From Curtobacterium sp. MCLR17_007 (GTDB lineage Bacteria; Actinomycetota; Actinomycetes; Actinomycetales; Microbacteriaceae): a stretch of 64,000 bases of DNA. Each line of letters begins with the position of its first letter. Position 1 is the stretch's first letter. The DNA lies in the NCBI RefSeq assembly GCF_003234655.2, contig NZ_CP126271.1:930001-994000 (forward strand), given 5' to 3'. This document shows, piece by piece, positions 41,249 to 49,219 of the stretch. The notes beneath the pieces were generated by a model. It had not been told where the DNA came from and did not search any database. It saw only the letters and a program-made list of their open reading frames with translations. Both the position numbers and the translations under genes were made by a program.

Positions 41249-44200
41249 CCGACGACCTCCTGACCGACACCGCAGTCGGCGCCGCACCCGGCGCCGCCAC
41301 GGGCATCGGCACCGTCCCGCGCCACGGCGCCGATGCGATCGCCGACGCCCTGGGTCGTCCCCGACCCACCGAACAGCAGCGCGCGGTGATCGAGTCGCCG
41401 CTCGCGCCCGCCCTCGTCGTCGCGGGTGCGGGCAGCGGCAAGACCGAGACCATGGCCTCCCGCGTGGTGTGGCTGCTGGCGAACGGGTCCGTCCGACCCG
41501 ACCAGGTGCTCGGGCTCACCTTCACGCGCAAGGCCGCCGGCGAGCTCTCGATCCGGATCAACGACCGCATCCGCGCGCTCGAGGACGCCGGGTTGATCAC
41601 CCCTGGCGACGCCTTCGAGGCGCCGACGGTGTCGACCTACAACGCCTTCGCGAACAGCGTCTTCCGCGAGAACGCGCTGCTGGTCGGACGGGACGGCGAG
41701 TCCCAGGTCCTCACCGAGCCGTCCGCGTGGCAGCTCGCGCGGCGCGTCGTGGTGGCCGCCCGGGACGACCGCCTCGCCGGCCTCGACCGGAACGTCGACA
41801 CCGTCACCGCGGCGGTCGTCGCGCTCGCCGGGGCAGCATCGGAGCACCTGGTCGAGCCGGCTCGCCTGCGGCGCTTCGCGATCGAGTTCGCCGGCCTGCT
41901 CGAGCTCCCCGGCAACCGGGGCAAGCCCTACGCCGCCATCACCCAGGCGGTCGCCGCCATCGGAGCGCTCGAGCCCCTGACCGACCTGGTCGAGGAGTTC
42001 CGACGCCAGAAGGTCGACCGCGGGTTCGTCGAGTTCTCGGACCAGATCGCGCTGGCGCTCGCCGCGAGCCAGGCGGCACCGCGCGTGGTCGACGAGCTGC
42101 GCGCCCGCTTCCGCGTGGTCCTGCTCGACGAGTACCAGGACACGTCGGTGGTGCAGACCCGGTTCCTCGCCCGGCTGTTCCGCGACCACCCGGTGATGGC
42201 CGTCGGTGACCCCCACCAGTCGATCTACGGTTTCCGCGGTGCGAGTGCGGCGAACCTCGCCCGGTTCCCGCGGGACTTCGGCGCGAGTGACGACGGCACC
42301 ACGGACGGCGTCGATGCCCCTCGGACGTTCGCGCTCTCGACCAGCTGGCGCAACCCGGTCGACGTCCTCGCCGGCGCGAACGCGGTCGTCGCACCGTTGT
42401 CCGCCGCCTCCGAGGTCGACGTCGAACGGCTCTCGCCCCGACCCGGTGCCGACGCCGGCGTGGTCGACGCGGTGTTCACCGAGACCCTGCCGGAAGAGGC
42501 CGCCGCCGTCGCCGCGTGGTTCGCCGACCACCGGCGCCGGAACCCTGACGGCTCGATGGCGCTCCTGCTGCGCGCTCGGAAGGACCTCGCCGCGTTCACC
42601 GGGGCGTTCACCCACCACGGCGTGCCGTTCCACGTGCTCGGCACCGGCGGACTGTTGCAGCGCCCGGAGATCGTCGACCTCGTGGCGTGCCTGCGCGTGC
42701 TGCACGACCCGGCCGCTGGCAACGACCTGATCCGCCTGCTCGCCGGAGCTCGGTGGCGGGTGGGCGCCGCGGACATCCAGGCCCTGCACGCCCTGGCGTC
42801 GTGGCTGTTCAAGCGCGACCACACGCAGCAGCGTCTGGACGACGAGGTCACCGCGGCCTTCCGGGCGTCGGTCGCGGTCGGCGAACACGGATCCGTCGTC
42901 GACGCACTCGACTTCGTCGCCGTGGCGCCCGACGACCACGGCGCGCTCGAGGGCATCACCCCGGCGGGACGTGACCGGATGCGCAGCCTCGGGCAGCAGC
43001 TGGCGTCGCTGCGCTCCCGGGCAGCCGGCGACCTGGTCGACTTCGTGACGCTCGTCGTGCAGGAGATGCGCCTCGACATCGAGGTCGCCGCGCACGAACA
43101 GGGAAGCGCGGCCTACCTCGACGCCTTCATCGACGAGCTGGCCGGCTTCGTCGCGACCGACGACCGGGCCGACCTCGGCGGCTTCCTGGGCTGGATCGAC
43201 GCCGCCGCGCGCCGGGACGACCTCGGCCCGCGGTCCGAGGAGCCCGAGGCGGGCACGGTCCAGGTCCTGACGATCCACGGCTCGAAGGGCCTCGAGTGGG
43301 ACGCCGTCGCGGTGCCCCGGATGGTCGAGGGCGCCCTGCCCGCGCGGCCCCAGGAAGGGTCGTCCGGGTGGCTCGGCTTCGGTCGTCTGCCGTACGAGTT
43401 CCGCGGCGACGCCGACGAGCTCCCGCGTCTCGCGTGGCGCGGGCACGACTCGCAGAAGGACGTCACGCTGGCGATCGAGTCCTACAAGGACGAGGTCAGG
43501 GCGCGCAACGAGGACGAGGAACGTCGCCTGACCTACGTCGCGCTGACCCGGTCGCGGCACGAGCTGCTGGTGAGCGGCTCGTTCTGGGCGGGGGGCGTCA
43601 AGCCGATGCAACCGAGCCGGTACCTGGCCGACCTGGTCGAGGCCGGCGTGGTCGACGGCGCGGCCGTGCCCGAGACCACCGAGCACGAGACGAACCCGCT
43701 CGGTGACGCCGGCGCGACCCAGACCTGGCCGCACGTGCCGTTCGGCGACCGCGCACCCCGGGTCCTGGCCGCCGCCGATCGTGTGCGGAACGCCAACCCC
43801 GGTGCCTCGGGACGGTACGCGGCCGACATCGACCTGCTGCTCGCCGAGCGGCGTGCCACCCGCTCGGCGAAGCACCGGGTCGTGGTGCCGCACCGGGTGC
43901 CCGCGTCCGGGTTCAAGGACTACCTGACCGAGCCCGACGCGGTTGCCGAGCGCCTGCGACGACCGATGCCGGAGCGCCCCTACCGTGCGACCCGTCTCGG
44001 CACGCTCTTCCACCAGTGGGTCGAGCAGCGCGGTCGGTCCGGCGGAGCGCTCGAGACCCTCGACGCCTGGGACGGCGAGCTCGACCTCGACGCCGACGAG
44101 GGCTCGACCGGAGCATCCGATGCCGCCGTCAGCGACGACGACGCCCGCCGGCTGAGCGAGTTCCAGGCGACCTTCGCCCGGTCACGCTGGGCAGCGTTGA

Positions 44201-44523
44201 CCCCGGTCGACGTCGAGCGCGAGATCCACATCCCGTTCCTCGGGCACAGCGTCGTGTGCAAGCTCGACGCCGTCTACAAGATCGACGGCCGGTTCGAGGT
44301 CGTCGACTGGAAGACGGGGAAGGCGCCCAGCGGCGCACAGGACCTGGAGCGCCGGCAGCTGCAGCTCGCGCTGTACCGAGTGGCCTACGCCGAGTTCACC
44401 GGGCGCCCGGTCGACGACGTCGACGCGGTGTTCTACTTCGTGGCGGACGACCTCGAGATCCGGCCGACCGAACTGTTGGACCGCGCCGGGCTCGAACGGG
44501 CATGGCGGGTCGCCGTCGGTTGA
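41245..44523 (+). CDS. adnB: AdnB-type helicase-nuclease subunit
   Basis: Partner of AdnA and probably the lead translocase; 1092 aa. UvrD-like motifs are complete: Q/I region PTEQQRAVIESPLAPALVVAGAGSGKTETMASR (Walker A about 61-68), Ia FTRKAAGEL, II VVLLDEYQDTS, III VGDPHQSIYGFRGA, V TIHGSKGLEWD and VI LTYVALTRSRHELLV. The C-terminal nuclease has KLDAVYKIDGRFEVVDWKTGK and ERRQLQLALYRVAYAE. The GTG at 41245 overlaps the adnA stop as GTGA, so the pair is translationally coupled. No hairpin terminator is evident before the convergent kinase-fold gene. Confidence 0.93.
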   Translation: MTDDLLTDTAVGAAPGAATGIGTVPRHGADAIADALGRPRPTEQQRAVIESPLAPALVVAGAGSGKTETMASRVVWLLANGSVRPDQVLGLTFTRKAAGELSIRINDRIRALEDAGLITPGDAFEAPTVSTYNAFANSVFRENALLVGRDGESQVLTEPSAWQLARRVVVAARDDRLAGLDRNVDTVTAAVVALAGAASEHLVEPARLRRFAIEFAGLLELPGNRGKPYAAITQAVAAIGALEPLTDLVEEFRRQKVDRGFVEFSDQIALALAASQAAPRVVDELRARFRVVLLDEYQDTSVVQTRFLARLFRDHPVMAVGDPHQSIYGFRGASAANLARFPRDFGASDDGTTDGVDAPRTFALSTSWRNPVDVLAGANAVVAPLSAASEVDVERLSPRPGADAGVVDAVFTETLPEEAAAVAAWFADHRRRNPDGSMALLLRARKDLAAFTGAFTHHGVPFHVLGTGGLLQRPEIVDLVACLRVLHDPAAGNDLIRLLAGARWRVGAADIQALHALASWLFKRDHTQQRLDDEVTAAFRASVAVGEHGSVVDALDFVAVAPDDHGALEGITPAGRDRMRSLGQQLASLRSRAAGDLVDFVTLVVQEMRLDIEVAAHEQGSAAYLDAFIDELAGFVATDDRADLGGFLGWIDAAARRDDLGPRSEEPEAGTVQVLTIHGSKGLEWDAVAVPRMVEGALPARPQEGSSGWLGFGRLPYEFRGDADELPRLAWRGHDSQKDVTLAIESYKDEVRARNEDEERRLTYVALTRSRHELLVSGSFWAGGVKPMQPSRYLADLVEAGVVDGAAVPETTEHETNPLGDAGATQTWPHVPFGDRAPRVLAAADRVRNANPGASGRYAADIDLLLAERRATRSAKHRVVVPHRVPASGFKDYLTEPDAVAERLRRPMPERPYRATRLGTLFHQWVEQRGRSGGALETLDAWDGELDLDADEGSTGASDAAVSDDDARRLSEFQATFARSRWAALTPVDVEREIHIPFLGHSVVCKLDAVYKIDGRFEVVDWKTGKAPSGAQDLERRQLQLALYRVAYAEFTGRPVDDVDAVFYFVADDLEIRPTELLDRAGLERAWRVAVG

Positions 44524-44601
44524 CCCACCCGGCGGGACGCGCGCGGCGGACCCGCACCGGGCCTCCCGACAGGACGGACCGGGCCGCAGGACCGACCGAG
44601 G

Positions 44602-45600
44602 TCAGCCGTGCTTGCGCTCGGTCGTCGACAGCAGCTGCTCGACCTCGCCGATCTCCATCGTGTCCGGCGACACCGACTGCAGCGGCGGCGTGGACGGCGC
44701 GTGCACCGCGTCGACCAACCGGTGCATCATCGCGACCGCGTCGTCGACGACCTCGGTGCTCTTGGCCTGCACGCCGTGCAGCAGCCACTGCGCCGTCTCG
44801 AGCTCGTGGTGGACACGGGCGCGCTGCGCGAGCTGCCGGTCTCGACCGCCGCCGTTCGCCTCGTACGCACTGAGGACCGTGGGGAAGGCCTCGCGCGGCC
44901 CGGCGAGCACCCAGGCCAGGTCCTTCGCCGGGTCGCCCAGCCGCAGTTCGCCCCAGCCGAGCACGCCGGTGACGGCATCGCCCTCGACGAGCAGCGACTC
45001 CGTGGCGACGGCGCCGTGCACGACGGTCGGCGTGAACTGCCAGAGCTGCTGGTCGCGGGCCGCGCCCTCCCAGCGTTCCTGGAGCGCGGCCGGCACGAGC
45101 TTCGTCGCGACGGCGCGGTCCATGACGGACACCGCGGACCGCAGGATCTCGAAGGGGGTCAGCGACGGCAGTCCGGCGTCGGTGACGAAGCTCGTGGGGA
45201 GCTGGTGGACCGCCGCGAGGGCCCCGCCGACGGCGGTGGCGAGCGCAGGGCGCTCACCCAGGGCGCGCAGCGTCGGGTGCGCGCCGGGCACGTAGCCGGT
45301 CACGATGGCGCGGGTGGAGCCGATCGGCGCCTGGCCCCGGTACTCGGGGACGGCGAACGGGAGGCGCGACCGGATCCCGGCGCTCAGCGCGCGGATCGCG
45401 AGGAGGTCGGCCGACTGCCGTGCTTCCGCCCGCTGGTTGCGCGGACGTCGGATGACCGACTGGACGCCGTCGGCGTGTCGGATGAGCGCCGACTCGTAGT
45501 CGCCGGCAGCGACCGAGCCGAGGGTGCGCGTGCCCGTGACGACGAGTCCTGGGACGGCTGTCGTCGCCAACGCCGCTAGAGTGAACTGGGATCCCGCCAT
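44602..45600 (-). CDS. APH/kinase-fold protein with degenerate active site
   Basis: 332 aa with the outline of an aminoglycoside/macrolide phosphotransferase: an N-lobe (about 30-100), GYVPGAHPT hinge, and a C-lobe with VVHGAVATESLLV and GVLGWGELRLGDPAKDLAWVL. Catalytic residues are missing. The Brenner motif HGDxxxxN reads HGAVATES (residues 195-202), and the metal-binding Asp of the DWG-like motif is Gly215. No N-lobe lysine is evident (VIRRP). It probably binds a ligand without phosphotransfer, or is a pseudokinase. The ATG at 45600 follows a TACCCT box by 6 bases. It sits between adnB and nudC. Confidence 0.8.
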   Translation of the reverse strand: MAGSQFTLAALATTAVPGLVVTGTRTLGSVAAGDYESALIRHADGVQSVIRRPRNQRAEARQSADLLAIRALSAGIRSRLPFAVPEYRGQAPIGSTRAIVTGYVPGAHPTLRALGERPALATAVGGALAAVHQLPTSFVTDAGLPSLTPFEILRSAVSVMDRAVATKLVPAALQERWEGAARDQQLWQFTPTVVHGAVATESLLVEGDAVTGVLGWGELRLGDPAKDLAWVLAGPREAFPTVLSAYEANGGGRDRQLAQRARVHHELETAQWLLHGVQAKSTEVVDDAVAMMHRLVDAVHAPSTPPLQSVSPDTMEIGEVEQLLSTTERKHG

Positions 45601-45606
45601 GCCCTC

Positions 45607-45612
45607 AGGGTA
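45607..45612 (-). promoter_or_regulatory. -10 box TACCCT, leaderless start of kinase-fold gene
   Basis: TACCCT (minus strand) ends 6 bases before the ATG at 45600. Confidence 0.5.
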
Positions 45613-45731
45613 GGTCCGCCGACGACCCAGACCGTGCGCGCCACACCGTGTGCACCGGCCCGTGCGCACATCCAGCCGTGTCCACTCCCACTGGCCCGGT
45701 CCCGACACGACACCGACCCGAGGAGTCCCAC

Positions 45732-46667
45732 GTGACCGTGGAGTTCGCCGCTCGCCTCCCGCTCGCCCGCAATGAACTCGACCGCGACGCCGAGTTCCGC
45801 ACCACCCCCGATGTCGGGCGTGTCCTGCGCGACGACACCGCCACCCGGTTCCTGCCCGTCCACGGCGCCGCGATGCTGCGGAACGCCGACGGCACCCTGC
45901 GGTTCGTCGACGCGGCCGACGTGCCCGAGTCCGCACCGCTCGTCTACCTCGGTCGCTCGCTGGCCGACGCCGCGGACGCCCCCGCCGGCACCCGGTTCGC
46001 CGCGGTCCTGGTCGACGCCGACACCGCGTCGCGGATCGAGCCGGACACCGACGCGTGGGAGAACCTGCGGATGTTCGGCACCGAGCTCTCCGCACGCGAC
46101 CAGGGCCTGGCGGTCGAGGCGGTCGCGATGGCGAACTGGCACGCCGTCCACGGGTTCTCGCCGCGCACCGGTTCGGACACCGAGGTGGTGACGGGCGGTT
46201 GGGTCCGCCGTGACGACCAGGGCCACGAGCTCTTCCCGCGCACCGACGCCGCCGTGATCGTGGGCGTGGTCGACCGCGACGACCGCATCCTGCTCGGGTC
46301 GAACGCCGCGTGGGACCAGGACCGCTACTCGCTGCTCGCCGGGTTCGTCGAGCCGGGCGAGTCCCTCGAGGACGCCGTCCGCCGCGAGGTGTTCGAGGAG
46401 TCCGGTGTGCACGTCGAGGAGCCCGAGTACCTCGGTTCGCAGCCGTGGCCGTTCCCCGCGTCGCTCATGGTCGGCTTCCGGGCCCGTGCGCTCGACGGCG
46501 ACCCGTCGACGGTGCGTCCGGACGGCGTCGAGATCCTCGACGTGCAGTGGTTCTCGCGCGAGGACATCCGCGGGCGCGCTGGTGACACCCTGATGCTGCC
46601 CGGCCGGACGTCGATCGCACGGGCGATCATCGAGGAGTGGTACGGCGGCCCGCTGGACCTGCCGTGA
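45732..46667 (+). CDS. nudC: NAD(+) diphosphatase (Nudix), NudC type without zinc cysteines
   Basis: 311 aa. Cleaves NAD(H), and in some bacteria removes NAD caps from RNA. The Nudix box GFVEPGESLEDAVRREVFEESG is complete, and SQPWPFPAS is the NADH-specific motif that follows it in NudC. The usual four-cysteine zinc ribbon before the Nudix domain is absent: that region (HGFSPRTGSDTEVVTGGW) has no cysteine, and I see none in the whole protein. The GTG at 45732 has GAGGAG 7 bases upstream. The stop overlaps the uvrD2-like start as GTGA, forming an operon also found in mycobacteria (nudC-uvrD2). Confidence 0.9.
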   Translation: MTVEFAARLPLARNELDRDAEFRTTPDVGRVLRDDTATRFLPVHGAAMLRNADGTLRFVDAADVPESAPLVYLGRSLADAADAPAGTRFAAVLVDADTASRIEPDTDAWENLRMFGTELSARDQGLAVEAVAMANWHAVHGFSPRTGSDTEVVTGGWVRRDDQGHELFPRTDAAVIVGVVDRDDRILLGSNAAWDQDRYSLLAGFVEPGESLEDAVRREVFEESGVHVEEPEYLGSQPWPFPASLMVGFRARALDGDPSTVRPDGVEILDVQWFSREDIRGRAGDTLMLPGRTSIARAIIEEWYGGPLDLP

Positions 46668-48427
46668 CGCCAGCGTCGCCCCCGGCCGGGCAGCGCCCGG
46701 CTCCGCAGTCCTCGCCTCCGTCGCCGGAGGCCCTGCTGGCCGCGCTCGACGCCGAGCAGCGGACCGTCGCGACCACCCTGCTCGGTCCCGTCGCCGTGCT
46801 GGCGGGTGCCGGCACGGGCAAGACCCGGGCGATCACCCACCGCATCGCGTACGGCGTCGCGACGGGGACGTACTCGCCCGGTCACGTCCTCGCGCTGACC
46901 TTCACCACCCGGGCCGCCGGCGAGCTCCGCAGCCGGCTCCGCGCGCTCGGCGCCGGTGCGGTCCAGGCCAGGACCTTCCACGCCGCGGCGATGAGCCAAC
47001 TGAGCTACTTCTGGCCGGACACCGTCGGCGGGCATGCGCCCCGGATCGTCGAGTCGAAGGTACGGATCATCGCGCACGCGGCGGACACGGTCGGGATGCA
47101 CGTCGACAAGCCGGTGCTGCGGGACCTGGCGGCCGAGGTCGAGTGGCGGAAGGTGCAGCGCCTGACCGTCGACGAGTACGAAGCGGCTGCGGCCGACCGG
47201 GTGATGCCGCGTGACACGACCCCGGCGCGGGTCATCGACCTGATGCGTGCCTACGAACGGCTCAAGGACGACCGCCACCAGATCGACTTCGAGGACGTGC
47301 TGCTCGCGACGCTCGGGATGGTCGAGTCCGAGCCCCGGGTGGCCAGCTACGTCCGGCAGCAGTACCGGTTCTTCGTGGTCGACGAGTACCAGGACGTCTC
47401 GCCCGTGCAGCACGACCTGCTCCGCGCCTGGCTCGGCGACCGGCAGGACCTGTGCGTCGTCGGCGATGCCAGCCAGACGATCTACTCGTTCGCCGGCGCG
47501 TCCAGCCGCTACCTGCTCGGCTTCGGGTCGGAGTTCCCGCGCGGGTCCGTGCTGCGGCTGGAGCGCAACTACCGGTCGACGGTGCAGGTGGTGCACGCGG
47601 CGAACGCCCTGATGCGGGGCCGACCCGGCGCGCTCGACCTCGCCGCCCAGGACCCCGAGCCGGGACCGGACCCCGTCGTCGTGCCGTGCGTGCACGACGG
47701 CGACGAGGCACAGACGATCGCCCGGCGGATCACCGAGCTCGTCGGTGCCGGTGCCGCGTACGGCGACTGCGCGGTGCTGTTCCGTGTCGGCGCGCAGTCG
47801 GCGGCGCTCGAAGCGGCACTCGGCAGGAACGGGGTGCCGTACCGGGTGCAGGGCGGGACACGCTTCTTCGACCGGCCCGAGGTCAAGCTCGCCGTGCACC
47901 ACATGCGCGGCGAGGCGATCCGCCAGACCGACGACGAACTGACCCGACGTGTCGGACTCGTGCTGCAGGTCAGCGGCTGGACCCCGACCGCGCCGGAGGG
48001 GACCGGTGCGGTCCGCGAGCAGTGGGAGGCGCTGCAGGCGATCATGGGGCTGGCCGAGGACGCCCCCGCCGGCACGAGCATGCAGGAGTTCACCCAGGAC
48101 CTGGTCGACCGTGCGGCGACGCACCACGAGCCCGACCTGGACGCGGTGACCCTGTCGACACTGCACTCGTCGAAGGGTCTGGAGTGGCCGAACGTGGTCA
48201 TCGCCGGCGCCGCCGAGGGCCTGCTGCCGATCTCGCACGCCACCACCGAGGACGAGGTCGACGAGGAACGCCGGCTGTTCTACGTCGGGCTGACCCGTGC
48301 ACGGCGCACCGTCACGATCACGTGGTCACGGCAGGGGTCCACGCGCGGGGGTTCCCGGGCGCCGAGTCGGTTCCTGGCAGCGCTCGACACGCGCACCGGG
48401 GGTGCGGTGCCGTCCGACGACGCGTGA
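46664..48427 (+). CDS. UvrD2-like superfamily 1 DNA helicase, short form
   Basis: 587 aa 3'-5' DNA helicase. Motif I is VLAGAGTGKTRAITHR, Ia FTTRAAGELRSR, II FVVDEYQDVS, III VVGDASQTIYSFAGA, IV LERNYRST, V TLHSSKGLEWPN and VI LFYVGLTRARR. Mycobacterial UvrD2 (about 700 aa) carries an HRDC domain and a tetracysteine module after the core; here the protein stops soon after motif VI. The GTG at 46664 overlaps the nudC stop as GTGA. The last 110 bases overlap the end of the convergent ThiF-like gene, so the short C-terminus may be linked to that overlap. Confidence 0.88.
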   Translation: MTPASPPAGQRPAPQSSPPSPEALLAALDAEQRTVATTLLGPVAVLAGAGTGKTRAITHRIAYGVATGTYSPGHVLALTFTTRAAGELRSRLRALGAGAVQARTFHAAAMSQLSYFWPDTVGGHAPRIVESKVRIIAHAADTVGMHVDKPVLRDLAAEVEWRKVQRLTVDEYEAAAADRVMPRDTTPARVIDLMRAYERLKDDRHQIDFEDVLLATLGMVESEPRVASYVRQQYRFFVVDEYQDVSPVQHDLLRAWLGDRQDLCVVGDASQTIYSFAGASSRYLLGFGSEFPRGSVLRLERNYRSTVQVVHAANALMRGRPGALDLAAQDPEPGPDPVVVPCVHDGDEAQTIARRITELVGAGAAYGDCAVLFRVGAQSAALEAALGRNGVPYRVQGGTRFFDRPEVKLAVHHMRGEAIRQTDDELTRRVGLVLQVSGWTPTAPEGTGAVREQWEALQAIMGLAEDAPAGTSMQEFTQDLVDRAATHHEPDLDAVTLSTLHSSKGLEWPNVVIAGAAEGLLPISHATTEDEVDEERRLFYVGLTRARRTVTITWSRQGSTRGGSRAPSRFLAALDTRTGGAVPSDDA

Positions 48428-49175
48428 CCGACAGGTCGTCCCGCTCGAACACCAGCTGGTCGATGCCCGGCCGTGCCGTGGTCCGGGGGAGCCGCTCGAC
48501 CACGAGTCGCGTCACCGCCGCAGCGATCGCCCCGGAGCGGTAGGGCGACAGGGCTGCGGCCGGACGTCCCCAGACCTGAGCGGCGATGGCCGGCCACGCT
48601 GGGTCGTCGTCGACGTGCGCGTACTCCAGGCACTGCAGGCACGGCCCCGCGCCGGGTACCAGGAACGGCCCGATGCGGACCCGCCCGTCGCTCACGACGA
48701 CGGGCAGGTGCGGGACACCGCGGCGGGTCCAGGCGGCACGCAGCGCAGGGTCGACGACGTGGTCAGCGACGAGCACCGCGAGCTTGGGCTCCGGGTCCGG
48801 GAGGGTGACCGGTCCGCCCCGGGGGGCCGTGGTCCGGACGACCGTGACGCCCTCGCCCGTCAGGTAGGCGTCCACCGCGTCGGCCACCCGCCCGGTGCCG
48901 TGCACCTCGGCGCGGACGAGCGGTTCGGGGATCATGTCGAGCACCGCGGGGGATGCCGCACCGAGCACGTGAGCCGCCACCTCGGGCCGACAGCCGACGC
49001 TGGTGGCGACACCGGCCAGGGCGTCACGGCCGGTCTCGGCTCGGAGTGCCAGCAGGAAGCGTTCCTCGGCCGTCGTGGGGACCGCCACGACGGCGCGCGG
49101 CGGATCGACCCCGAGCTGCACCGTCGACGGGTCGCGCCAGACGAACTCGAGTGTCGGATCGATGCGGATGCCCAT
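48318..49175 (-). CDS. ThiF/TOMM cyclodehydratase-like protein, orphan
   Basis: 285 aa. It resembles the truncated E1/ThiF-like proteins annotated as bacteriocin (TOMM) cyclodehydratase partners or ThiF family: an N-terminal winged-helix-like region (about 35-85), a Rossmann-like middle (LAVLVADHVVDPALRAAWTRRGVPHLPVVV), then GPFLVPGAGPCLQCLEYAHVDDDP. Cys179-Cys182 (CxxC) and Cys261-Cys263 (HPRCAC) could form a zinc site. No YcaO, precursor peptide or oxidase gene is nearby. ATG at 49175. The last 36 codons, including the second Cys pair, overlap the uvrD2-like gene. It may be a conserved housekeeping relative rather than a peptide-modifying enzyme. Confidence 0.6.
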   Translation of the reverse strand: MGIRIDPTLEFVWRDPSTVQLGVDPPRAVVAVPTTAEERFLLALRAETGRDALAGVATSVGCRPEVAAHVLGAASPAVLDMIPEPLVRAEVHGTGRVADAVDAYLTGEGVTVVRTTAPRGGPVTLPDPEPKLAVLVADHVVDPALRAAWTRRGVPHLPVVVSDGRVRIGPFLVPGAGPCLQCLEYAHVDDDPAWPAIAAQVWGRPAAALSPYRSGAIAAAVTRLVVERLPRTTARPGIDQLVFERDDLSVTRRRTAPHPRCACRALPGTDSAPGNPRAWTPAVTT

Positions 49176-49219
49176 GGCTCCACCGTGTCGGAAGCGACCC
49201 GGTGGGCGGGCACCCGTCG

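Noticed and set aside
41113..44013. Long open frame on the minus strand (966 codons) opposite adnB
   Set aside because: Arg/Gly/Val-rich composition with no recognisable domain; antisense to a complete AdnB with all helicase motifs. Such frames are normal at very high G+C. Same for the long frames opposite 1028-2770, 3417-5564, 16769-19342 and 38093-41248.
48318..49175. A thiazole/oxazole-modified peptide (TOMM) biosynthetic cluster
   Set aside because: Only one possible cluster gene; no YcaO, dehydrogenase, precursor peptide or transporter is within the window, so a cluster is not supported.
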